From positions 1 through 37,903 of the forward strand of contig JAKFXQ010000004.1 in assembly GCA_021731295.1 (NCBI GenBank): 37,903 nucleotides of DNA, written 5' to 3'. Of the stretch, positions 7,105-16,795 are shown one piece after another. The translations under genes and the position numbers were made by a program. Every line of letters starts with the position of its first letter. The stretch's first letter is position 1. The notes below the pieces were generated by a model. It did no database searches. It was given only the letters and a program-made list of their open reading frames with translations, and was not told where the DNA came from. The DNA comes from Patescibacteria group bacterium. Its GTDB lineage: Bacteria > Patescibacteriota > Minisyncoccia > Phycocordibacterales > UBA2100.

Positions 7105-7136
7105 TTTTGTTGCGGGGGCGGTGGGGGCGGGAATTG
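7104..7136 (-). repeat. Extra copy of the tRNA-fMet 3' end and flank
   Basis: The 18 bp at 7104-7121 are identical to 7315-7332, which hold the 3' strand of the initiator tRNA acceptor plus about 6 bp of its trailer. In the copy, 9 bp (TGGGGGCGG) are then inserted before GAATTG, which matches the T-arm. Same orientation, 211 bp apart. Because the match continues outside the tRNA, it is a duplication and not chance similarity. Confidence 0.8.
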
Positions 7137-7268
7137 GCCAAGAGCTCGAAAATTGCCGTCGCAATTTTCTCCTCTCGGCCCTGGATGCGCGGTCCGTTCT
7201 GCTGAACGGACACCTCGCGCATCCCTGCAATTCTCGACGCGAGAGTGTCCCACACTCTCGCTCCCCCG
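7137..7268 (-). repeat. tRNA-trailer element, tRNA-fMet copy (diverged)
   Basis: A dense hairpin series. 7148-7169: 9-bp stem with CGTC loop (GACG on the tRNA strand), as in the other trailers. 7183-7224: outer 9-bp and inner 8-bp stems with a TGCT loop. 7226-7268: an inverted copy of the tRNA 3' end (TGCAATTCTCG ... CCCCCG) split by a 26-nt insert that begins ACG, ends CT and forms a 10-bp hairpin with loop CCC. The GGGGTCGCG core of the other copies is not seen here. No coding potential is visible. Confidence 0.55.
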
Positions 7269-7272
7269 TCAT

Positions 7273-7321
7273 ACAAAATGCAAAAGAGTCCGCCACAAGG
7301 ACGGACACTTTTGCATTTTGT
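7273..7321 (-). terminator. Terminator 3' of tRNA-fMet
   Basis: A long hairpin whose arm starts at the tRNA discriminator base: 14 bp (ACAAAATGCAAAAG), one A/A mismatch, 5 bp, loop of about 9 nt. T-rich on the tRNA strand. Confidence 0.75.
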
Positions 7322-7392
7322 TGCGGGGGCGGGAATTGCACCCGCGACCTCAAGGTTATGAGCCTTGCGAGCTACTACTGCTCCACCCCGCG
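7321..7392 (-). tRNA. Initiator tRNA-fMet (CAU)
   Basis: Initiator hallmarks: unpaired C1/A72, A11-U24 in the D stem (GAGC/GCTC), anticodon loop CTCATAA. Oddities: the anticodon stem is CAAGG/CCTTG, so only two of the three usual G-C pairs flank the loop (AGG/CCT). The D loop is AGTAGTA, with A where invariant G18 is expected. The T loop is TGCAATT, with G at position 55 in place of U/pseudouridine. Discriminator A, no encoded CCA. It is the only initiator-type tRNA in the window. Confidence 0.95.
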
Positions 7393-7432
7393 ATACGACC
7401 TCCAGATTTCACCGAAGTGCCTCACTCTACCA

Positions 7433-7452
7433 TGCACGCGCGAACGCGTGCA
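7433..7452 (-). terminator. Hairpin after the HEPN-like gene
   Basis: An 8-bp GC-rich stem (TGCACGCG) with a TTCG tetraloop on the minus strand, 2 nt beyond the stop codon. No T-run follows, so it may protect or pause the 3' end rather than terminate. Confidence 0.45.
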
Positions 7453-7454
7453 AG

Positions 7455-8126
7455 TCAGGTAATAAATTTAAATTCATGGAACACGCGCTCGTACATACGA
7501 ATGACGCGACGCGCTTCTCGCTCCGTGAGTTCAAACGCGGAACCCTCGTGCGCGACCATATTGCGAATCTTGTGCGCCTCCCACGCATAGTCAATCGTAT
7601 TAAACATCGAGACATCAATCTGCTTCATTTTGTCTGCCATCGTCTCACCTTTGTAGCCTAACGTATCGAGCAACTCATTGAGCATGATATCGGCTTCAAG
7701 AATGGCGAGACGCCACTTGCCCGGATCGTCGGAGGAAATCTCGTCAAAAATGCGCTGCCATCGTAGTTGCGAGCGAGGAATGTCCTCAGAGACAATGCTC
7801 TGCCGTGATTTCGCTACTGCCACCCGTTCGAGATGGCGAAGTTGCGAAATACGAATCATGCAATAGATAACGCCGACCGCGAACAGAAGAACAAAGAAGA
7901 TGGCGACCACGTACCACGGCCCCCAGATAGAAATGAGTGTATCCTGCGACCAGCCCGTCTGCAGTTCGGAGAGGAGCGACCGTGTGTACGATGCCTCGTC
8001 AGGAAGCAGTGTGTTGGGAATACCGAACGTTGCCGGCTCGTGCTGAGCTTTGAGATAGTCCTCGCCAACGCCGGAGAAGAATCCGACAAATGGGAAGAGG
8101 AAGTCCCAGAAGGACGACTGCTGCAT
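7455..8126 (-). CDS. Membrane protein with HEPN-like C-terminal domain
   Basis: 223 residues, family not recognised by name. A hydrophobic N-terminus (FWDFLFPFVGFFSGVG) and one strong membrane segment (WYVVAIFFVLLFAVGVIYCM, about residues 70-90) precede a helical cytoplasmic region. The C-terminal part (ILEADIMLNELLDTLGYKG ... AHKIRNMVAHEG ... ARRVIRMYERVF) resembles DUF4145/HEPN-like helical domains and contains R-x4-H (RNMVAH), the HEPN RNase-type signature. RNase activity is only a possibility. It lies 62 nt upstream of the initiator tRNA on the same strand. Confidence 0.65.
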   Translation of the reverse strand: MQQSSFWDFLFPFVGFFSGVGEDYLKAQHEPATFGIPNTLLPDEASYTRSLLSELQTGWSQDTLISIWGPWYVVAIFFVLLFAVGVIYCMIRISQLRHLERVAVAKSRQSIVSEDIPRSQLRWQRIFDEISSDDPGKWRLAILEADIMLNELLDTLGYKGETMADKMKQIDVSMFNTIDYAWEAHKIRNMVAHEGSAFELTEREARRVIRMYERVFHEFKFIT

Positions 8127-8133
8127 GTCGATT

Positions 8134-8139
8134 ATTCTA
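8134..8139 (-). promoter_or_regulatory. -10 box, leaderless promoter of HEPN-like gene
   Basis: TAGAAT, 7 nt, then ATG at 8126. Confidence 0.6.
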
Positions 8140-8141
8140 CA

Positions 8142-9557
8142 CTAGCCACGGACACGCTCGACGTCCTCCCCCATAGCGAGCAGCACTCCTTCTCCGCGAA
8201 GTGGACCCATAAGCTGAAATCCTACCGGCAGAGCAACGCCATCACGTGCGACAGTACCTGATGGTACCGATATTGCAGGAACTCCCGCCAGGTTCGCGGT
8301 AACACTGAAGATGTCTTCGAGATACATGGCGAGAGGATCGCTCGCCTTCTCCCCTATCTTAAACGCCGGGCCGGGCGCCGTCGGAAGCGCGATAGCATCA
8401 ACGGTGGCAAATGCTTTGTCAAAATCGGCGCGGATGAGCGCGCGCACAGCGCGCGCCTTTCGATAATAGGCGTCAGAATAACCCGCCGAGAGCACGAACG
8501 TGCCGGTCAAAATACGACGGCGTACTTCCTCACCAAAACCGACCGCCCTCGTCTTCTTATACACGTCCTGAATGGTATCGGCTTGGACGGACAGACCGTA
8601 GCGAATACCGTCGTACCGAGCGAGGTTCGTCGATACTTCGGCGGGACAGACGATGTAGTAAACCGGGAGCGCGTACGGCAAGTTCGGCATATCCACATCA
8701 ACAATGCTGTAGCCTGCGCCTTTTAGTTTCTCAAGCGTCGCATCAAAGAGCGCACGCACGTCCGCATCAAGTCCTTTCTCGATAAACGCGCGTGGCACGC
8801 CAATGCGCTTTCCTCCTCCGGCGAGCGCGTAATCTGGTAGCGATGTACCATCGTTCTCATCGTGCCCGCGAATTGCTTCGAAGAGAATTCGTGCGTCAGT
8901 AGTTGTCTTCGTAAGCGGCCCTATCTGGTCCAGTGACGAACCCATCGGCATGAGACCAAAACGTGACACCGCGCCGTAGGATGGTTTGAGACCAACGAGC
9001 CCACAGTGTGATGCCGGCTGACGAATTGAGCCGCCGGTGTCCGAGCCCAGTGCGGCGACGGCCATACCTCCCGCCACTGCCGCAGCAGAGCCGCCCGAAG
9101 AACCTCCCGGTACACGGGTACTGTCGAGCGGATTCTTCGTGGCACCGTAGGCTGAATTTTCGGTCGAGCTCCCCATCGCAAACTCATCCATATTCGTGCG
9201 ACCAAGGAACACGGCGCCCTGTGCTTTGAGTTTCAGAATGACTGTCGAGTCATACGTTGCGCGATAGTGTTCAAGAATCTTCGAGCTCGAGCTTGCGATG
9301 CGACCGTGGATGAGAATGTTGTCTTTAATCGCGAGCGGGATCCCGGTTAAGGGCGCTACGTCGCCCGTAGCGATGCGCGTATCTGCCGCATCGGCCTCGG
9401 CAAGCGCACTGTCGCGCCACACTTCGAGATACGCGTGAATAGAGGGGTCCGTTTTTTCGATTGCGGAAAGATACGCCTGGGTCAGCTCTCGCGATGTGTA
9501 TTTCTTGGCATCAAGGTCAGCGCGTGCCTGTGCGATGGTCAGCGTCGTGATATCCAT
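8142..9557 (-). CDS. gatA: Aspartyl/glutamyl-tRNA amidotransferase subunit A
   Basis: Glutaminase/amidase subunit of GatCAB, which converts Glu-tRNA(Gln) and/or Asp-tRNA(Asn) to the amidated forms. The amidase-signature catalytic triad is visible: Lys in PLAIKDNILI (about residue 76), the cis-Ser in the GGSSGGSAAAVAGGM stretch and the nucleophile Ser in SDTGGSIRQPAS. At 471 residues it is of normal length. It begins 1 nt after the gatC stop (TGA-T-ATG), so translation is coupled. gatB is not in the window. Confidence 0.97.
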   Translation of the reverse strand: MDITTLTIAQARADLDAKKYTSRELTQAYLSAIEKTDPSIHAYLEVWRDSALAEADAADTRIATGDVAPLTGIPLAIKDNILIHGRIASSSSKILEHYRATYDSTVILKLKAQGAVFLGRTNMDEFAMGSSTENSAYGATKNPLDSTRVPGGSSGGSAAAVAGGMAVAALGSDTGGSIRQPASHCGLVGLKPSYGAVSRFGLMPMGSSLDQIGPLTKTTTDARILFEAIRGHDENDGTSLPDYALAGGGKRIGVPRAFIEKGLDADVRALFDATLEKLKGAGYSIVDVDMPNLPYALPVYYIVCPAEVSTNLARYDGIRYGLSVQADTIQDVYKKTRAVGFGEEVRRRILTGTFVLSAGYSDAYYRKARAVRALIRADFDKAFATVDAIALPTAPGPAFKIGEKASDPLAMYLEDIFSVTANLAGVPAISVPSGTVARDGVALPVGFQLMGPLRGEGVLLAMGEDVERVRG

Positions 9558-9558
9558 A

Positions 9559-11855
<2,297 letters not shown>

Positions 11856-11875
11856 CTATCGCCGCACGTGGAGCA

Positions 11876-12340
11876 TCAGTAGCGCAGCTCGACGGAACGC
11901 TGGAGCGCACGGGCGCTCTGATTCACTTCGCTACAGGAAACACTGTATCCGTCAGCACGAATCTCGGTGCGCGGGTGCACATCGTTCTTCAGCACCATAA
12001 CGTCTACACAGTACCCGTTCGGTTCATACTGAAAGGATACGGAATACGGTTCGATATATGGCGCCGATGGCGGAAACGTCAGCGAAAGCGTTTCGCCGTC
12101 GCACTGGGCTGGCGTGCCCGGCGTGGTTGATGCGAACATGCCATGACGAATGTCCCAATACAGCGCGCACTCTGCACCAGAGTCAGCCGCATAAAACGCG
12201 AACTGTGAGTCGCGGCCAATGGACGAAAGCGTAACGCTCTTACGCGCAATGGCGACAATGGAGAGCCCGAGAGCGAGGACCAGCGACCCGACCAAGGCTG
12301 CGAGAAGGAGTGTAAATCCGCGGCTGTGAGTAGTTTTCAT
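11876..12340 (-). CDS. PilX-like minor pilin/pilus assembly protein
   Basis: 154 residues. A prepilin-like N-terminus (HSRGFTLLLAALVGSLVLAL) continues with AFYAADSGAECALYWDIRHG, a segment I associate with Parcubacteria PilX-type proteins. Position +5 after the cleavage site is Leu, not the usual Glu. Start chosen at 12340 because TAA-T-ATG matches the stop-start spacing of neighbouring pairs; an ATG at 12352 overlapping the upstream gene is possible. Last gene of the minor pilin cluster. Confidence 0.8.
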   Translation of the reverse strand: MKTTHSRGFTLLLAALVGSLVLALGLSIVAIARKSVTLSSIGRDSQFAFYAADSGAECALYWDIRHGMFASTTPGTPAQCDGETLSLTFPPSAPYIEPYSVSFQYEPNGYCVDVMVLKNDVHPRTEIRADGYSVSCSEVNQSARALQRSVELRY

Positions 12341-12341
12341 A

Positions 12342-12953
12342 TTAGAGTTCATCGTCAATCCAGCGATAGAGATTTTCCGAAATCGTGAACGTGCGCTCTT
12401 GGAACGAACCGGTGCGCCAGCGAACAGTCGCCGAGACACGAATCTCGTCATCGTCGGTTCCTGGTATAAAATCGGCGATGACCTGTCGAGAAAATCGTGT
12501 CGAGACCCATCCGGACTGATCGTTGTATATCAGAATGGTGCCAACAGGACCGTATGCATAGAAATTGCCGTCGGTACGGAGCGCCGGACACGGCCCTTGA
12601 TTGCAGATTGTCATTCGATTATCGCGTGTGTCGATAACAAACGGCTGGCCAATAGGGATACCCGTCATGATGCCGTCGGAAAGCCCTCCGCCACCAAACT
12701 GTGCGATGGTGAGGATGTTTTCGTCGCGAACCGCGCGCACGGACTCAATCGCCTCCTGTGCAAGATGGAACGCCGTAACCTGGTCGCGCGCATAGTACGC
12801 ACTCGCCAGTGACTGTGTCGCCAACGTCATGGGAGACACTATTGCGAGCGTGAGAAATGAAATTGCTACCAATGTCTCAATGAGCGTGAACCCTGCAACT
12901 TTCATGATGAGGTGCCGTTGCTGTGTCTCGGTTTTTTGGATTCTCATACTCAT
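12342..12953 (-). CDS. Type IV minor pilin, PilV/GspI-like
   Basis: 203 residues with a class III signal: leader to VAG, then FTLIETLVAISFLTLAIV with Glu5. It continues with YYARDQVTAFHLAQEAIESV, the typical segment that follows in PilV-like proteins. The C-terminal half is beta-rich (STRFSRQVIADF, VSATVRWRTGSFQERTFTIS). The start at 12953 overlaps the upstream pilin stop by 4 nt (ATGA) but gives a long leader; ATG at 12905 (MKVAGF) would give a more usual leader. Confidence 0.88.
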   Translation of the reverse strand: MSMRIQKTETQQRHLIMKVAGFTLIETLVAISFLTLAIVSPMTLATQSLASAYYARDQVTAFHLAQEAIESVRAVRDENILTIAQFGGGGLSDGIMTGIPIGQPFVIDTRDNRMTICNQGPCPALRTDGNFYAYGPVGTILIYNDQSGWVSTRFSRQVIADFIPGTDDDEIRVSATVRWRTGSFQERTFTISENLYRWIDDEL

Positions 12954-13540
12954 ATGTCGAGCACGCGCTGTACGGCAGTTGCCTGAATGGAGAACGTGGT
13001 ACGTGTCCTTACTCGATCTGACCCGACTGTTCCCTTCATGACGATGACAATCTTCGGCTGGTCAGTGTCCCCGCCGCCCGGCTGGCTGCCTACCACGTAA
13101 AAGCGAAGGTCATCAATTTCAATTTCTGGCGCCGTAACCGCGAAGGCTGCCGCATTTATCCCCTGTTGTCGTTCGAGACGCTTCGTGCCAGCGTCATACG
13201 AGTAGACAAGGTAGTCGTCAGGATTGCCTTCCGTTCCTCCGAAACGAAGAAAAGCGATTGACGTCCCTGGCGTTCCCGCACAATCCTGTGGATCCATCAA
13301 GGTCCCGCCGCCACAGTGATAATCGCTTCCCATGCGCACGTTACGCACCATGCCGTCCAGCGCAATATTCAAGTTGTTCATCACGGACTCGATGGCGCGT
13401 GCCTTGCGATTCGCATCCACGAGCGAGAGCAGCGCGGCCAGAGAGATGACCATCACGACGGTAAAGAGACCGACGGATACAATCATCTCGACGAGCGTGA
13501 ATCCTCGTTGTCCTCTCGTGTGCGCGCGTTGCAGTGGCAT
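12950..13540 (-). CDS. Type IV minor pilin, PilW/GspJ-like
   Basis: 196 residues. Leader ends QRG, then FTLVEMIVSVGLFTVVMV with Glu5 and the helix SLVDANRKARAIESVMNNLN. The C-terminal beta region includes cysteines CGGGTLMDPQDC and ends with VRTRTTFSIQATAVQRVLDI. Starts 2 nt after the preceding pilin stop (TAA-GT-ATG). Confidence 0.88.
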   Translation of the reverse strand: MPLQRAHTRGQRGFTLVEMIVSVGLFTVVMVISLAALLSLVDANRKARAIESVMNNLNIALDGMVRNVRMGSDYHCGGGTLMDPQDCAGTPGTSIAFLRFGGTEGNPDDYLVYSYDAGTKRLERQQGINAAAFAVTAPEIEIDDLRFYVVGSQPGGGDTDQPKIVIVMKGTVGSDRVRTRTTFSIQATAVQRVLDI

Positions 13541-13542
13541 AC

Positions 13543-14127
13543 TTATTGTACAGAAATCTGGCCCGCGAGTTCAATCAGAATGTTTGCACGCGCCCCTTGT
13601 GGAGAACCAAGTACGATTCGTGCTTGCTCATACGTCTGAACGCCGTCGCTACGGATATATGCATCCGGTTCCGGGCGACGAAAGATGACATTGAGTTCGT
13701 CCTGCCCGCACATCTCCGATTGATTTAAAGGGCGCACACACAAATCAATAATGGAATAGCCGCCGCGCATGGTGGTGTTCTCCACTAGTTCGCAGGTGTT
13801 TGGGTCTCCGGGTGTCGGACAATCATACCGCCCATCACCGAGCTCGCTCGGAAACTCTGCAATATCGGTGAACAGTTGGTATGTCGTCGGTTGCGATGCA
13901 TTGAAATGGATGCCGTACGCGCGCTCGAAGTCTGACGTGCCGACGTCCGAGCGTCGAACTGCGATGCCGTAGACTTGTGCCTGACGGACAGAGAGCGCTA
14001 TGTCATAGGCGAGAGTCTCAAGCGTTATGTTGCCGCCAAAGCGACTATTGCTCGCTAGTGTGATGGTAGTAATGACGACAAATACCGTCATCACGGCGAG
14101 CATCTCAACGAGCGTAAAGCCCCTCAC
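13543..14127 (-). CDS. Type IV minor pilin, GspH/FimT-like
   Basis: Prepilin with FTLVEMLAVMTVFVVITT after the cleavage site and LAYDIALSVRQAQVYGIAVR, the usual GspH/FimT continuation. I choose GTG at 14127, which overlaps the pilD stop as GTGA and gives the very short leader MRG; this fits the 4-nt overlap habit of the region. An ATG at 14169 inside pilD would give a 16-residue longer leader (MALNPL). 194 residues with the GTG start. Confidence 0.85.
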   Translation of the reverse strand: MRGFTLVEMLAVMTVFVVITTITLASNSRFGGNITLETLAYDIALSVRQAQVYGIAVRRSDVGTSDFERAYGIHFNASQPTTYQLFTDIAEFPSELGDGRYDCPTPGDPNTCELVENTTMRGGYSIIDLCVRPLNQSEMCGQDELNVIFRRPEPDAYIRSDGVQTYEQARIVLGSPQGARANILIELAGQISVQ

Positions 14128-14924
14128 GGAATGAGAGGGATGTGAATTCCGTAGAGGGTTGAGAGCCATAGGATAACGCAGCTCGCGATGAGGAAAGGGC
14201 CAAACGGTACCTCGCTCCTCATTGTAAAGCCCGCACCGTACTGCCACAACGATTTTGAGCCTCGTTTCTGTGCAAAAGTCGCGAGTGCGGAAAGCGGCAA
14301 AAGGATGCCGAGACTGACCACGGCACCAATGACGAATGCAAACATGGTCGCGACAAACCCGTAGAGTGGTCCCAATATCCAACCGAAAGAGAGCGCCAGC
14401 TTCACATCACCGAAACCCATCCAAGCGCCGCGCGAGTATGCCCATAGGAGAAAGAGTGGTAGAGCGGCTATGGGCCCGGCCGAAAACAGCATGACAATGT
14501 CTTCCGCCCCGTATATCGCGTACCCGTACAGAAACGAGAGAATCGCGAGCGCGTAGTTCCACTGATCTGGAATGAGGGAATGGTGAAGGTCGAACACCGC
14601 AACCGCGATAAAGAGTGCAATCATCGCTAATGCGAGTCCGAGGGGAATAGGCGGCAACCACGACGACGCGAAAATGAAGAACAAGACGCCGGTGATGAGC
14701 TCGACAAGCGGATACTGAATGGATATGGGCGCACGACATGTGCGGCAACGACCGGCGAGCGCAAGCCACGAGACAACCGGCACCAGTTCGTACCACTCCA
14801 GTGTGCGTTTGCAGTGCGAACAGTGGCTGCGCCCCCCTATTCCCTCATCAGTCCCCGTACGCAAGATAAGTACGTTTAGAAAGCTACCGACAATGAGGCC
14901 GAAGACAAACGCCGCATATTCCAT
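14124..14924 (-). CDS. pilD: Prepilin peptidase/N-methyltransferase PilD
   Basis: Cleaves the prepilin leaders and N-methylates residue 1. 266 residues. The cytoplasmic zinc-binding loop is intact with two CxxC pairs (CSHC and CRTC). The aspartyl protease residues are visible in FDLHHSLIPD and MGFGDVKLA, separated by several membrane helices. Start at 14924 (MEYAAFVFGLIVGSFLNV) because TACTGT lies 6 nt upstream; the longer ORF start (MCYCLG) would cover that box. It heads the minor pilin operon. Confidence 0.95.
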   Translation of the reverse strand: MEYAAFVFGLIVGSFLNVLILRTGTDEGIGGRSHCSHCKRTLEWYELVPVVSWLALAGRCRTCRAPISIQYPLVELITGVLFFIFASSWLPPIPLGLALAMIALFIAVAVFDLHHSLIPDQWNYALAILSFLYGYAIYGAEDIVMLFSAGPIAALPLFLLWAYSRGAWMGFGDVKLALSFGWILGPLYGFVATMFAFVIGAVVSLGILLPLSALATFAQKRGSKSLWQYGAGFTMRSEVPFGPFLIASCVILWLSTLYGIHIPLIP

Positions 14925-14930
14925 CCCGAG

Positions 14931-14936
14931 ACAGTA
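14931..14936 (-). promoter_or_regulatory. -10 box, leaderless pilD promoter
   Basis: TACTGT, 6 nt, then ATG at 14924. It begins 4 nt after the pilA terminator stem, so pilD may receive both read-through and new transcripts. Confidence 0.5.
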
Positions 14937-14940
14937 GCAC

Positions 14941-14968
14941 ACAAAACCCGCCAGATGGCGGGTTTTGT
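14941..14968 (-). terminator. pilA terminator
   Basis: A perfect 12-bp stem ACAAAACCCGCC/GGCGGGTTTTGT with a 4-nt loop and a T-run on the minus strand, 19 nt after the pilA stop. Confidence 0.9.
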
Positions 14969-14987
14969 AGAGTGCAGTGGCGTTACG

Positions 14988-15470
14988 CTACGGTCTCTGG
15001 CAGTAGAAGAGATCGCCCGTCGAGTCAGCACAGTTTTGTGTGCCGACGGTGCCGTCGATATCTCCATTGAGTGCCGAGTGCCCGGTGCTCTCAAGCTCTG
15101 CACGTATGACGTACGATGCACATACGCTTGCCGTACACGCTGCACTTGCTGAGTCGAGCGGAGCGTAGAAGTAGTTCTGATCGACACCACCCGGATCGGT
15201 CGGCAATGCAGCGATGTACCCTGCTGCGGAGAGACCAGTCAAGCTGGTGGTAACTACTGCTGCGGTTGTCGTCGGATAGCTCTGGTTGGCATCGTAGAAG
15301 AGCTCGAGCGCGAGCTGGAGCTGCTTGATGTCCGAGATGCGGCGAGCATCGCGGCCCTTCTGACGTGCACTGTTGAGAGACGCCAAGACAACCGACGAAA
15401 GGATGCCGATGATCGCGATGACGACCAAGAGTTCAATCAAGGTGAAACCGCGCTTGTAAGAGAAATTCAT
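14988..15470 (-). CDS. pilA: Major type IV pilin PilA
   Basis: 160-residue prepilin with short leader MNFSYKRG, then FTLIELLVVIAIIGILSSVV (Glu5 present) and LASLNSARQKGRDARRISDI, the standard pilin helix. The C-terminal half has four cysteines (AACTASVCAS; QNCADSTGDLFYC) likely forming disulfides. The ORF extends upstream to 15521, but MNFSYKRG is the normal leader. Unlike its neighbours it has a leader RNA of about 54 nt behind a perfect TATAAT and its own terminator, as expected for a highly made structural subunit. Confidence 0.95.
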   Translation of the reverse strand: MNFSYKRGFTLIELLVVIAIIGILSSVVLASLNSARQKGRDARRISDIKQLQLALELFYDANQSYPTTTAAVVTTSLTGLSAAGYIAALPTDPGGVDQNYFYAPLDSASAACTASVCASYVIRAELESTGHSALNGDIDGTVGTQNCADSTGDLFYCQRP

Positions 15471-15530
15471 ATTTGTATGAAAATACTTGCTAAATTTGTA
15501 ATGACACCCCGTGTTTATCACGTTGCGTAC

Positions 15531-15536
15531 ATTATA
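15531..15536 (-). promoter_or_regulatory. -10 box, pilA promoter (leadered)
   Basis: TATAAT on the minus strand about 60 nt before the pilA ATG. The A/T-rich leader between them shows no obvious Shine-Dalgarno. Confidence 0.55.
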
Positions 15537-15580
15537 TGCGACGCCGCACCGTTGACAGAGATGCCTGTGGATAGCAAGAA

Positions 15581-16792
15581 CTAGAGGCCAGAGGCAATAT
15601 TGTATATTGGCACCAATACCGAGGCCAAAAGGACAGCGACACCGAGGGCGAGCATGACTATCATGATTGGTTCGATTAAAGAAACCAGAGTGTCAATCGC
15701 GTTATTCACCTCGCGACGGTAGAACTTAGCCATCGTAGAAAGAATCTGGGACATGTTACCGGTCTCTTCGCCTATTTTGACCATAGCGATGACGATGCCG
15801 GGGATATCCCCATGCTTCCTGAACGCTTCGGATACCGGCAGACCGGCTTTCACGTCATTCGCGACCTCGTTCATAATTTGCTCGTACGTCGGGTCGCCAA
15901 CAACCGTTGCCGTAATTTCGAGTCCGCGCAACATCTGTATGCCACTGGTAAGCATGGTCGAGAGGTTGTCCGCAATGCGCGAAAGAAACAATTTCTGATA
16001 GACGCCGCCGAGGACAGGTACCTGCAGACGTGCATGTGAGAAGAACAATCTGCCTTGGTCCGACTGTGCATACCTGAAGAGGAAGACGCCAGCCATAACA
16101 AGGAGCACGAGAAGCAGCAGAATGTAATCAGACACGAAATTACTCATACCGATGACTATCTGCGTATAGACCGGCACCTCTTGTCCTGTTTCCGTAAGCA
16201 TCACTGCGAGGCGCGGAATGACCAAGGTGAGCATCAAGACCATGACCGTAAGGAACGTGAAAATGATGAACGCGGGATAGACGAGTGCGTTCTTCGTTTT
16301 CTGCGTGATTTCGTAGTTACGGTCGAGATAATCCGCGAGGAAGGCGAACGTTTCGTCGAGCTTTCCTGCCTCCTCACCTGCACGCACCATATTGACGAAA
16401 AACGGTGAGAACATGTCGTCCTGCCTCCCGAGCGCCGCAGAAATGGACGAACCACCTTGAATGTCATTTGCGATGAGCGTCAGTTTTTCAGCCAATTTTG
16501 GCGTGCGGGCTTCAGCGGCTAAAAGGCGAAACGCGCGCAAAGCTGAAACCTGTGCCTCAAACAGCGTCGTCATCTGACGCGAAATCATCACAATATCCTT
16601 CGTCTGTATGCGATCAAAAATCGCTATTCGGTCGCCTAAGAGCGACTGGTTTTCATCCGCTGGCTCGATGGACGAAATGATGAGGCCGCGTCGCTGTAGC
16701 GCCGTAATCGCGAGGTCTATCGATATGGCTTCAATGCTGCCCGTCTTTTCAGTTCCACTCTCTTCGACGCCCTTGTAATTAAAGAGTGCCAT
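15581..16792 (-). CDS. pilC: Type IV pilus inner-membrane platform protein PilC
   Basis: 403 residues of the type II secretion F family. Two repeated helical domains: the first around SRQMTTLFEAQVSALRAFRL, the second around FLSRIADNLSTMLTSGIQML. Three membrane helices (ALVYPAFIIFTFLTVMVLML; YILLLLVLLVMAGVFLF; C-terminal PIMIVMLALGVAVLLASVLV). It couples PilB and PilT to the pilus base. It starts 3 nt after pilT (TAA-GCC-ATG). Confidence 0.96.
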   Translation of the reverse strand: MALFNYKGVEESGTEKTGSIEAISIDLAITALQRRGLIISSIEPADENQSLLGDRIAIFDRIQTKDIVMISRQMTTLFEAQVSALRAFRLLAAEARTPKLAEKLTLIANDIQGGSSISAALGRQDDMFSPFFVNMVRAGEEAGKLDETFAFLADYLDRNYEITQKTKNALVYPAFIIFTFLTVMVLMLTLVIPRLAVMLTETGQEVPVYTQIVIGMSNFVSDYILLLLVLLVMAGVFLFRYAQSDQGRLFFSHARLQVPVLGGVYQKLFLSRIADNLSTMLTSGIQMLRGLEITATVVGDPTYEQIMNEVANDVKAGLPVSEAFRKHGDIPGIVIAMVKIGEETGNMSQILSTMAKFYRREVNNAIDTLVSLIEPIMIVMLALGVAVLLASVLVPIYNIASGL

Positions 16793-16795
16793 GGC

